A stretch of 54,109 nucleotides of DNA, from positions 24,637 through 78,745 of the forward strand of contig DBLQ01000033.1 of the NCBI GenBank assembly GCA_002297505.1. Direction: 5' to 3'. Below the pieces are notes generated by a model that saw only the letters and a program-made list of their open reading frames with translations, did no database searches and was not told the origin of the DNA. Numbering within the stretch: position 1 is the first letter of the stretch; each line of letters opens with the position of its first letter. Shown piece after piece: positions 15,870 to 22,815 of the stretch. The stretch is from Flavobacteriales bacterium UBA720 (GTDB lineage Bacteria; Bacteroidota; Bacteroidia; Flavobacteriales; Weeksellaceae). The position numbers were made by a program, and so were the translations under genes.

Positions 15870-17174
15870 ATGAAAAACTATTACCTACTAATTCTCTTAT
15901 TTTGTCAGCAGATTTTTGCTGAGACAATCCATAACAAAAGTAAACTTGATAGTGTCTATGACGCATTTGGAACTTATGATAAAGCGATGTTCCGAATTAA
16001 GGTCCAAAAAGACGGAAAAGATATCTATGAAAAAAATGTTGGATTTGCTGATTTGGAAAACGAAACCGTTCCGGATGATAATACCAAATATAGAATTGGT
16101 TCTGTAACCAAAACCTTCACTGCAGTTTTGATTTTCAAAGCGATTGAGGAAGGGAAATTAAAAGAAACTGACAAGCTTTCCAAGTTTTTCCCGAGAGTCA
16201 AAAATGCAGATATTATACAAATTTCGAGTTTGTTAGAACACAGAAGTGGAATTCAGAATATTAATGCTTCTAAATTTTATGATGATTTTATAGCAAGAGA
16301 TTTTCCCAAGGACACGCTCTTGGAGATAATATACAGGTTGCCTTCCGTCTTTCCTCCGGATTACAGATATTCTTATTGCAACACGGGTTATATGCTTCTG
16401 GGATTTATTCTGGAAAAGATTTATGATAAAAGTTACAGCGAGATTCTTAAAGAAAAAATTGTCAGTCCACTGAATTTAGTTAATACTGGGACGGCAGACT
16501 TTTTTAAATCAGAAAATAATGAGTCAAAGTCGTATCGTTATTATACCGATTGGAGAAAAAATTTGGATAGAGGTCTTAACAATTTTATAGGAGCAGGGAA
16601 TATCATTTCTACACCTTCGGAAATCAATGTTTTTTATAAAGCCTTGTTTGATGGAAAATTAGTTTCTGAAAAATCTCTCGTTCAAATGAAAAATTTGGAA
16701 AAAGGTATGTTTCGTTATCCTTATGAAAGCAAGAATATGTATGGTCACACAGGTTCTGTTTTAGGTTATCTGACATTTGCTCTTTACATTCCTGAAGATA
16801 AAATTGCCATTTGTATCACAGAAAATGGCGTGAGATATGACATTGGCGATATCTTGGAGTATGTTCTTAATGATTTGTATAATGACAAATATGAAGTGCC
16901 GGATTTCAAAAGGATCAAGCTTAGCAATCAAGAATTACAGCAATTTGTAGGGAAATATAAATACTCGAGCTCTTCTACAGATCTGAATGTTTATATTAAT
17001 AATGATAAACTTTATATACAGCAAGATGATTCTCCCGAAGTTTTGATTGAAGCCAAGGAAAAGAACAAGTTTGTTTACGATACAAACAAAGTAGAATTGT
17101 TATTTTCACCCGAGAAAAAGAAAATGACTATGACAACCAAAAGAAATACTTATGTTTATAAGAAAGTAGATTGA
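15870..17174 (+). CDS. Exported serine hydrolase, class C beta-lactamase fold
   Basis: The 434-residue protein has a signal peptide (MKNYYLLILLFCQQIFAE) and the three active-site motifs of the penicillin-binding/beta-lactamase class C family: Ser78-x-x-Lys81 (GSVTK), Tyr169-Cys-Asn171, and His293-Thr-Gly295. A C-terminal extension of about 100 residues (DFKRIKLSNQELQQFVGKYK and following strands) resembles the lipocalin-like add-on common in these hydrolases. It could be a D-aminopeptidase, esterase or peptidoglycan-active enzyme. Sequence alone does not support calling it an antibiotic-resistance lactamase. It is divergent from hutH and seems monocistronic. Confidence 0.9.
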   Translation: MKNYYLLILLFCQQIFAETIHNKSKLDSVYDAFGTYDKAMFRIKVQKDGKDIYEKNVGFADLENETVPDDNTKYRIGSVTKTFTAVLIFKAIEEGKLKETDKLSKFFPRVKNADIIQISSLLEHRSGIQNINASKFYDDFIARDFPKDTLLEIIYRLPSVFPPDYRYSYCNTGYMLLGFILEKIYDKSYSEILKEKIVSPLNLVNTGTADFFKSENNESKSYRYYTDWRKNLDRGLNNFIGAGNIISTPSEINVFYKALFDGKLVSEKSLVQMKNLEKGMFRYPYESKNMYGHTGSVLGYLTFALYIPEDKIAICITENGVRYDIGDILEYVLNDLYNDKYEVPDFKRIKLSNQELQQFVGKYKYSSSSTDLNVYINNDKLYIQQDDSPEVLIEAKEKNKFVYDTNKVELLFSPEKKKMTMTTKRNTYVYKKVD

Positions 17175-17190
17175 TTAAAATATGTCTTAT

Positions 17191-17589
17191 CTAATAATCA
17201 AACTGCTCATCATATTCTTTCAGTTGCAACGCTCTTTCTTTGATGATTTGTAATTTTTTGTTTTCAGAAATCACTTGAAAAATTGTTCCTTTTTTGACGT
17301 CAAAATAATACTTGTTGATTAGTTTGAATTCGGAATCTCGGAAAGACATCCAATTTCTCTGTGCTTCCAGCAGTTCTTTTTTTCCTGATGTTGCGAGTTT
17401 TTTGCTGAGAGCAAGATAATGTTTGTTCAGTTCTTTGTCCCAGGATTGTTGTGCGGAAATGGTACAGTTTCTTTGATTGGCCGTGGAATCGTCTTTGCCT
17501 AAACATTTTTTCAGGTCAACATCAATCTGACTTTGTGCAAAAGAAAAAACACTGAAAAAAAGAATCAATAAGCTTGCAAACTTTTTCAT
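17191..17589 (-). CDS. LprI-like (DUF1311) exported protein
   Basis: From ATG 17589 the product is about 132 residues with a signal peptide (MKKFASLLILFFSVFSFAQ). The mature part has the DUF1311 pattern: conserved cysteines (KKCLG, NQRNCT), the tandem helices DKELNKHYLALSKKL, and the signature EAQRNWMSFRDSEFKLI. LprI homologues inhibit lysozyme in mycobacteria, but the role in Bacteroidota is not established. An upstream in-frame extension exists but would bury the signal peptide, so I rejected it. It follows the bacillithiol-transferase-like gene by 14 bases and is probably co-transcribed with it. Confidence 0.85.
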   Translation of the reverse strand: MKKFASLLILFFSVFSFAQSQIDVDLKKCLGKDDSTANQRNCTISAQQSWDKELNKHYLALSKKLATSGKKELLEAQRNWMSFRDSEFKLINKYYFDVKKGTIFQVISENKKLQIIKERALQLKEYDEQFDY

Positions 17590-17603
17590 AAAATTATTTA
17601 TAA

Positions 17604-18131
17604 TTAAAATCTCATATCTTTCGCCAGACGAATATGCGCCAAATGATGCCGACAATGCCAACCGTAAATCAAAATATTTTCTCTAAGCGAAATCTTTTCT
17701 GACTGCTCTGGATGAATAAATTCTTTGTTCAATTCTTCCTCACTCAACGTTTTCAAAAGGTAAACCCATCTCGTGTGCAAAGCTTCCAAAAGCTGTAAAG
17801 AAACCAAAGGCGAGAGATTGTTATCAGGCAATTCTGCCCAAAGACTTTCTTCGTAAGGTTTGATAGTAGGAACATTTTCCGTCAACGCCAGTTTGAATCG
17901 CATATAACTGTTGAGGTGACTGTCGGCGCAATGGTGTACGACTTGCGAGATGGTCCAGCCATCTGGCCGGTATTTTAAATCAAAATCCTTTTCATTAAGA
18001 TTTTCGATTTCGGTTTTTAGATGATTGGGAAAATTTTCGATTTCGCTAATTGCAGAATCAATGATTTCTTGAGTTATAGATTCCGGATTTACAAATTTCC
18101 CGGCCGGATATTTGAGTTGTTCAAAATTCAT
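17604..18131 (-). CDS. YfiT/DinB-like putative metal-dependent bacillithiol transferase
   Basis: The 175-residue protein matches the YfiT/BstA group of the DinB four-helix superfamily. It starts EQLKYPAGKF, contains YRPDGWTISQVVHHCADSH (about residues 54-72) with the first metal histidine, and ends with YGWHCRHHLAHIRLA supplying the other histidines. Such enzymes are proposed to transfer bacillithiol to electrophiles using a nickel or zinc site. Its ATG shares one base with the stop codon of the upstream SGNH hydrolase gene, so the two are translationally coupled. Confidence 0.88.
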   Translation of the reverse strand: MNFEQLKYPAGKFVNPESITQEIIDSAISEIENFPNHLKTEIENLNEKDFDLKYRPDGWTISQVVHHCADSHLNSYMRFKLALTENVPTIKPYEESLWAELPDNNLSPLVSLQLLEALHTRWVYLLKTLSEEELNKEFIHPEQSEKISLRENILIYGWHCRHHLAHIRLAKDMRF

Positions 18132-18784
18132 TATTTCAATGTCTTCATCAGGATGGCTTCCATTTTCTCATAACCCAGTTTGTTCGGGTGGATTCCGTCT
18201 TCTGCCAATTCTTTGGGCAAACCATTTTTTTCATCCTTCAAGACTGAATGATAATCTGCATAGGGAATATGATTTTTCTGTGCATAATCTTTTATCATTT
18301 GATTGAGTGTAATGACTTTGCTTGCAGGTTCCATATTTTTTCTCCAAGGAAAATCGTAGGCCGGAAGCGCGGAACAGAGCACGACTTTGATATTATTGGC
18401 TTTCGCCAATTCTGCCATTGAAACGATGTTTCCAAACACTTTGTCCAAAGAAATTGGACCCTGGTTTTCCGCAATATCATTGGTTCCGGCAAGAATAATC
18501 ACGCGTTTTGGTTTCAGTTTAATCACATCTTCCCGGAATCTCAACAGCATTTGAGAAGTCACCTGTCCGCCAATTCCACGGCCCACAAAATTATTTTTCG
18601 TGAAAAATTCCGGGTCTGTGGCATACCAGCCTTCTGTGATGGAATCGCCCATAAAAACAGAGTTGGGCGCTATGTTTTGGGAAATAACCTGTTGGTTTTG
18701 TTTTTCATATTTGCTAAAATTGGCGAAGTCTTGAGCGTATGACATTGTCGAAAGTACTAGTAATGCGAATGCTATGGATTTCAT
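18131..18784 (-). CDS. Exported SGNH/GDSL hydrolase
   Basis: The 217-residue protein has a signal peptide (MKSIAFALLVLSTMSYAQ) and all SGNH blocks: the nucleophile serine in FMGDSITEGW (block I, about residues 44-53), GRGIGGQVT (block II), AGTNDIAEN (block III) and DGIHPNKLGY (block V, catalytic Asp and His). It resembles platelet-activating-factor acetylhydrolase-like and acetylxylan or peptidoglycan deacetylating esterases. Its substrate is probably an ester or acetyl group in the periplasm. It is first in a three-gene minus-strand run with the bacillithiol-transferase-like and LprI-like genes. Confidence 0.92.
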   Translation of the reverse strand: MKSIAFALLVLSTMSYAQDFANFSKYEKQNQQVISQNIAPNSVFMGDSITEGWYATDPEFFTKNNFVGRGIGGQVTSQMLLRFREDVIKLKPKRVIILAGTNDIAENQGPISLDKVFGNIVSMAELAKANNIKVVLCSALPAYDFPWRKNMEPASKVITLNQMIKDYAQKNHIPYADYHSVLKDEKNGLPKELAEDGIHPNKLGYEKMEAILMKTLK

Positions 18785-18931
18785 ATTTTTATTTTAATCA
18801 AATATATGAAATGACAATAGAGAAATTTCTTTTTTAACCCTAAAAGTTACAAAAGACATAAAACAATATTTTGAAATTAAAACTTATGGGTCTTTTGTGA
18901 TTTTAAATTATTAAATCAATAATTTTACACC

Positions 18932-19177
18932 ATGGAAAACACTTCAAAAGATCCTTTGCACGGCAAAAGGCTGGATGCCATTCTGGAAGAATTGCTGGAA
19001 TATTACAAAGGCTACGGTGAACTGGGCAAACAAATCAACATCAAATGTTTCACTGGCGAAAATCCCAGTGTGAGTTCTTCTTTGAAATTCCTCAGAAAAA
19101 CCGATTGGGCAAGGGCGAAAGTGGAAAGTTTTTACCTCTATGTTTTGAGGCAAAAGAAGAAAGAATCAAAAAAATAA
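18932..19177 (+). CDS. VF530 family DNA-binding protein
   Basis: The 81-residue protein is a compact VF530 (DUF2132) member: DPLHGKRLDAILEELLEYYKG, then GWEELGKQI-like text here reading YGELGKQINIKCF, and the motif SSLKFLRKTDWARAKVESFYLY. The structure of a homologue resembles Ku/SAP-type DNA-binding helices, and the family is described as DNA-binding, but no biological role is known. The reading frame is closed by a hairpin terminator shared with the opposing YchJ gene. A 9-bp inverted repeat, ACAAAAGAC (18849-18857) and GTCTTTTGT (18890-18898), lies upstream. Confidence 0.9.
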   Translation: MENTSKDPLHGKRLDAILEELLEYYKGYGELGKQINIKCFTGENPSVSSSLKFLRKTDWARAKVESFYLYVLRQKKKESKK

Positions 19178-19180
19178 AAT

Positions 19181-19238
19181 AACCACAAAAGGCTCAAAAG
19201 AATTTTTAATTATAAAACTTTTGTGCCTTTTTGTGGTT
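19181..19238. terminator. Bidirectional terminator between VF530 and YchJ genes
   Basis: AACCACAAAAGGCTCAAAAG (19181-19200) pairs, with a small mismatch, with the stretch 19218-19238 ending TTTTTGTGGTT. It lies between two convergent genes and has A/T-rich arms on both sides. Confidence 0.7.
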
Positions 19239-19246
19239 GAAAATAG

Positions 19247-19624
19247 TCAATCCAAAAATTCACCACTCACGTAAAACCAGCGGTTCTGAATCATTTTGAA
19301 TTTTGATAATTCGTGATGAATCTGCGGATTCCCATCTTCATCTGTGTAAAATGCTTTGAATTCCACTTTATAGTCGGTTGGCTTGTTGACGATTTCTAAT
19401 TTCGTCCACTTGTTGATTTCTCCCCATTCCTGTAAATCCTTTTTGTGATGAAACTGTCTTTTGTTGGGCGAAGTTGTTTCCCAAAGGTATTCTCCATTGG
19501 GGATTGCGAAAGCTGAAAAACGAGAACGCATCAAGGCTTCCGCGGTGGGCGGAAATTTTTCTTTTTTGTGATAAGGTTGACAGCAATCTTCGTAGGATTT
19601 TCCGGAACAGCAGGGGCAAGTCAT
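19247..19624 (-). CDS. YchJ family (UPF0225) SEC-C motif protein
   Basis: The 125-residue protein begins with a zinc-binding SEC-C-like motif (CPCCSGKSYEDCCQPYH, residues 3-19) and continues with the YchJ core ALMRSRFSAFAIPNGEYLWETT, an NTF2-like fold ending FYVSGEFLD. E. coli YchJ is a member; the function is unknown, although SEC-C motifs in other proteins bind zinc and partner proteins. Length fits the family (about 125-155). The start is preceded by a short-period leader rich in AACTT repeats on the coding strand. Confidence 0.9.
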   Translation of the reverse strand: MTCPCCSGKSYEDCCQPYHKKEKFPPTAEALMRSRFSAFAIPNGEYLWETTSPNKRQFHHKKDLQEWGEINKWTKLEIVNKPTDYKVEFKAFYTDEDGNPQIHHELSKFKMIQNRWFYVSGEFLD

Positions 19625-19699
19625 TTTAAGAAGTTATAAGTTAAAAGTCAGAAGTGAAAAGTATGAGACCTGCATATTCAAATCTCATACTTATAATTG

Positions 19700-21718
19700 T
19701 TATCCAAACGCTCTCTTCAACAAACTCTCTACTTTCGGTTCGCTTCCACGGAAGTTTTTGTACAATTCCATCGGGTTTTTGGTTCCGCCGGAGGACAGAA
19801 GAATTTTATATTTTGAAGCAATTTCCGGATTGAAAATACCGTTCTCCTTGAAATATTGAAAAGCATCGGCATCCAGAACTTCTGCCCATTTATAAGAATA
19901 GTAACCTGCCGAATATCCACCTTGGAAGATGTGTGAGAAACTTGGACTTGCCGCCGTTTCGGGGTTGCTTGGGTAGAGATTGGTTGCTGCGGTTCTCTCC
20001 ACTTCAAAATCTTTTACATTTTTGTTCTCCAATGCACCAACTTCGGTGTGGTAAGCCATATCCAACAATCCGAAACCAAGCTGTCTCAACGTCTGATAAC
20101 CTTCCATAAAGGATTTGCTTTGAGACAATTTCCCGATTTTTTCATTCGGCAAAACTTCGCCCGTTTGGTAGTGTCTGGCAAAGGTTTTCAAAAATTCTGG
20201 CTCGTAGCAATAGTTCTCTAAAAATTGAGAAGGCAATTCCACGAAATCCCATTTCACCGAAGTTCCTGAAAGATTCGGATATTGCGTGTCTGCCAAAATG
20301 CCGTGAAGTGCGTGTCCAAATTCGTGGAACAAGGTCGTCACTTCCTGGAAAGTCAGCAGACTCGGTGTGTCCTTCGTCGGTTTGGTGAAGTTGCAAACGA
20401 CCGAAATATGCGGACGGGAATTTTCGCCGTCTTTTTTATATTGATTCTTGTAGCTCGTCATCCACGCGCCGGCACGTTTTCCTTTTCTTGGGTGATAATC
20501 TACGTAGAGCAATGCTTTGTAATTGCCATTTTCTGTGATTTCGTAAGTTTTTATATCCTGATGATATTTCTGAACATCATTAATTTCTTTAAACTCTAAT
20601 CCGAATAATTTCCCTGCTAATCCAAAGACCGCTTCCTGAACTTTCTCTAATTGGAAATAAGGTTTCAGTTCCTCATCATCAATATCAAATTTTTGTTTCC
20701 TTAATTTCTCGGCGTAGAAAGCGTGGTCATAGCTTTGGATGTCATCGATTCCGTCTGATTTTGCCAAGGTTTTGAGCTCTTCGATTTCCTTTTGAGCGTA
20801 AGGCGTTGCTTTTTCCAGAAGTTCATTCAGGAATTCGAAAACTTTACTTGGCGATTGCGCCATTCTTTCCTCCAGAACAAATTCGGCGAAGTTTTTATAA
20901 CCCAACAGTTCCGCTTTTTCCTGACGAAGTTTCACGATGTCTTTGATGAGATTTTGATTATCAAATTCGCCACCGTCAAAAGATTTTTTTCCGTTAGCTA
21001 AAGCCAGTTCTTTTCTGAGTTCACGGTTTTCGGAGTAAGTCATTGCCGGAAGGTAACTCGGATATTGCAAAGTAATCACGTAACCTTCCAGACCTTTTTC
21101 CTTTGCATCTTCCTCGTATTGCTGAAGAACTGCTTCCGGAATGCCTTTCAGCTCATCTTTATTGGTAATGTGTTTGAAATATGCATTGGTGGAAGCCAGA
21201 GCATTTTGCCCAAACTGAAGTGATTTGATAGACAAATCCATATTGATTTTCTCCAGTTTTTTCTTGTCTTCTTCATTGAGCAATGCGCCACTTCGCACGA
21301 AACCTTTGTAAGTTTCACTGAGTAAAGTTTGTTGCTCTTCATTTAAAGACAATCCATCTTTTTGATCGTAAACACTCTTGATTCTTTCAAATAATTTTTC
21401 GTTCTGAGAAATTTTGGATGAAAATTCTGTCAGCAATGGCGAAACGTCCTGTGCAATTTTCTGAATCTCGTCGTTGGTTTCCGCCGAATTAAGATTGAAA
21501 AAAATGTTGGAAACTCTGTCTAACTGTTCTCCCGAAAAAGCCATTGCTTCAATGGTGTTTTCGAATGTTGGTGCTTCCGGATTGTTGGTGATTTCGTCGA
21601 TTTCTTTTTCGGAAATCTTGACCAATTCCTGAAAAGCGGGAAGATAATGCTCTTCTTGAATTTCCTCGAAAGGTGATGAAGTATATTTGGTGTTGAATTG
21701 TTCTAAAAGTGGATTCAT
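19700..21718 (-). CDS. M3 family oligopeptidase (oligopeptidase A / Dcp type)
   Basis: The 672-residue zinc metallopeptidase carries HEFGH (His465, Glu466, His469), with the third ligand in the downstream WDFVELPSQFLENY. It has no signal peptide, so it is cytoplasmic. Length and the N-terminal pattern (NPLLEQF, FEEIQEEHYLPAFQELVK, PTFENTIEAM) fit the oligopeptidase A and peptidyl-dipeptidase Dcp branch rather than PepF. It probably degrades short peptides released by other proteases, including signal peptides. It is monocistronic, and its start is preceded by six tandem heptamers. Confidence 0.93.
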   Translation of the reverse strand: MNPLLEQFNTKYTSSPFEEIQEEHYLPAFQELVKISEKEIDEITNNPEAPTFENTIEAMAFSGEQLDRVSNIFFNLNSAETNDEIQKIAQDVSPLLTEFSSKISQNEKLFERIKSVYDQKDGLSLNEEQQTLLSETYKGFVRSGALLNEEDKKKLEKINMDLSIKSLQFGQNALASTNAYFKHITNKDELKGIPEAVLQQYEEDAKEKGLEGYVITLQYPSYLPAMTYSENRELRKELALANGKKSFDGGEFDNQNLIKDIVKLRQEKAELLGYKNFAEFVLEERMAQSPSKVFEFLNELLEKATPYAQKEIEELKTLAKSDGIDDIQSYDHAFYAEKLRKQKFDIDDEELKPYFQLEKVQEAVFGLAGKLFGLEFKEINDVQKYHQDIKTYEITENGNYKALLYVDYHPRKGKRAGAWMTSYKNQYKKDGENSRPHISVVCNFTKPTKDTPSLLTFQEVTTLFHEFGHALHGILADTQYPNLSGTSVKWDFVELPSQFLENYCYEPEFLKTFARHYQTGEVLPNEKIGKLSQSKSFMEGYQTLRQLGFGLLDMAYHTEVGALENKNVKDFEVERTAATNLYPSNPETAASPSFSHIFQGGYSAGYYSYKWAEVLDADAFQYFKENGIFNPEIASKYKILLSSGGTKNPMELYKNFRGSEPKVESLLKRAFG

Positions 21719-21725
21719 AATTTTG

Positions 21726-21767
21726 TTGATAGTTGATAGTTGATAGTTGATAGTTGATAGTTGATAG
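21726..21767. repeat. Six tandem heptamers (TTGATAG) before the M3 peptidase start
   Basis: Six perfect TTGATAG units fill 21726-21767. On the coding strand they read CTATCAA and end 7 bases before the peptidase ATG (21718). Copy number could vary by slippage and alter the leader length. Confidence 0.9.
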
Positions 21768-21813
21768 TTAGCCTTGTCGAGATTTCAGACTTTGACAAGT
21801 ATTTCATTCTTTT

Positions 21814-22022
21814 GTCAGGCTGAGACTCTCGAAGCCTTTTTCTTATCTTGTTGAAATCACAAATTTAGTACCTAAAGTGGAAAGTATGACAAAATTGCGC
21901 CCCGACTTGAGTGGAGCTCTTTTTCTGACATTGCGATTGCTGAATGTTCTGTTGATGGACCAAGATTCCTTCGCAATGGCAGAAAAAAGCGGGAACGGAA
22001 GGCGGATAAAGGCGCCCAAAAA
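21814..22022 (+). repeat. Dispersed repeats, including structured repeat copy D
   Basis: GTCAGGCTGAGACTCTCGAAG (21814-21834) is near the reverse complement of 9482-9502. From about 21888 to 22022 a diverged copy of the structured repeat follows: CCCCGACTTGAG, CTCTTTTTCTG, then after an internal insertion CAGAAAAAAG and CGGAAGGCGGATAAAGG. A 65-codon open frame crosses this element and is probably not a gene. The 373-base gap 21719-22091 otherwise holds the heptamers and the next promoter region. Confidence 0.6.
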
Positions 22023-22060
22023 TATTGCCATAGGAAAAGTGTTTGTGTCCGAATTCTTTA

Positions 22061-22068
22061 TAGATTTG
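22061..22068 (+). promoter_or_regulatory. Candidate -7 promoter box for the SRPBCC gene
   Basis: TAGATTTG fits TAnnTTTG and lies 23 bases before ATG 22092. A TTTG at 22042-22045 could serve as -33 element, though the 15-base spacing is shorter than usual. Confidence 0.4.
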
Positions 22069-22091
22069 TTATAAACCTAAAACTAACTATT

Positions 22092-22622
22092 ATGAAGAAA
22101 TTTCTGAAAATCATCAGCGCCGTTGTGGCCGTGATTATCGCTTACTGTCTGATTGCCATCATCTTTTTTGACAGCCAATGTCACAACGAGCAATCGGTGG
22201 TAATCAATGCGCCGAAGGAAAAAGTGTGGCAGCATACCAATTCTATGAAGGCTTTCAACACCTGGAATCCGTGGATGGAAATGGATCCGAATCTCACCGT
22301 AACCTACAAAGGGACGCCTGGCGAAGTGGGTGATGGCAATCATTATAAAGGGAACGATAAAGTGGGCGAAGGTGAGCAGGAGATTACCGCTATTGTGCCT
22401 TTTGAAAAGGTGGCCACGAAAATGCACTTCATCCAGCCAATGGATGACACCGCGAATTCTGATGTGCTTTTGGCTTCGGAAGGTTCCAAGACGAAAGTGA
22501 CCTGGACGATTGATTACGAGATCAATACATTATTTAAACCAATGAAACCGCTGATGACCTCACAAATGAACAAATCCTTTTCCGAAGGTCTTGCGAAACT
22601 AAAAGCGCTTTCAGAGAAATAA
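22092..22622 (+). CDS. SRPBCC family protein (START/Bet v1-like)
   Basis: The 176-residue protein has an N-terminal membrane anchor (residues 4-26, hydrophobic, no clear cleavage site) followed by a polyketide-cyclase/SRPBCC domain: SVVINAPKEKVWQHTNSMKAFNTWNPW (residues about 36-62, quoted here only to locate the block), a VTYKGTPGEVGDG strand-turn and a final amphipathic helix (SQMNKSFSEGLAKLKAL). The fold encloses a hydrophobic cavity, so it probably binds a lipid or other hydrophobic ligand in the periplasm. No catalytic residues can be assigned. It is alone and ends at a strong bidirectional terminator. Confidence 0.88.
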   Translation: MKKFLKIISAVVAVIIAYCLIAIIFFDSQCHNEQSVVINAPKEKVWQHTNSMKAFNTWNPWMEMDPNLTVTYKGTPGEVGDGNHYKGNDKVGEGEQEITAIVPFEKVATKMHFIQPMDDTANSDVLLASEGSKTKVTWTIDYEINTLFKPMKPLMTSQMNKSFSEGLAKLKALSEK

Positions 22623-22760
22623 AAGATGACTTGTTTATATTAATTCAATGTAACAACATAGGCACATAGTTTTTCTTGAACTGTAGCATTTTATTTAGAT
22701 GATTCCGATGCTTTTTAATCTGTTCAATGCTTTTAAAATTTAAACGGTCTATGCAAAAAC

Positions 22761-22790
22761 AAAATCGCCTCAAGCAATTGAGGCGATTTT
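22761..22790. terminator. Strong bidirectional terminator
   Basis: AAAATCGCCTCAA (22761-22773) pairs perfectly with TTGAGGCGATTTT (22778-22790) around the tetraloop GCAA. It lies between the SRPBCC gene and the convergent secreted amylase gene, and works symmetrically for both. Confidence 0.93.
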
Positions 22791-22815
22791 TGTTTGAGTT
22801 CAAATGGATAGGATC

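Noticed and set aside
15870..17174. Antibiotic-resistance beta-lactamase
   Set aside because: The three active-site motifs are shared by many esterases and peptidases of this fold; nothing in the sequence or context supports resistance.
21726..21767. Origin-type iterons
   Set aside because: Seven-base units without a replication gene or DnaA boxes, placed directly before a peptidase start codon.
21877..22074. 65-codon open frame before the SRPBCC gene
   Set aside because: It crosses a diverged copy of the structured intergenic repeat and a likely promoter box; no protein-like pattern.
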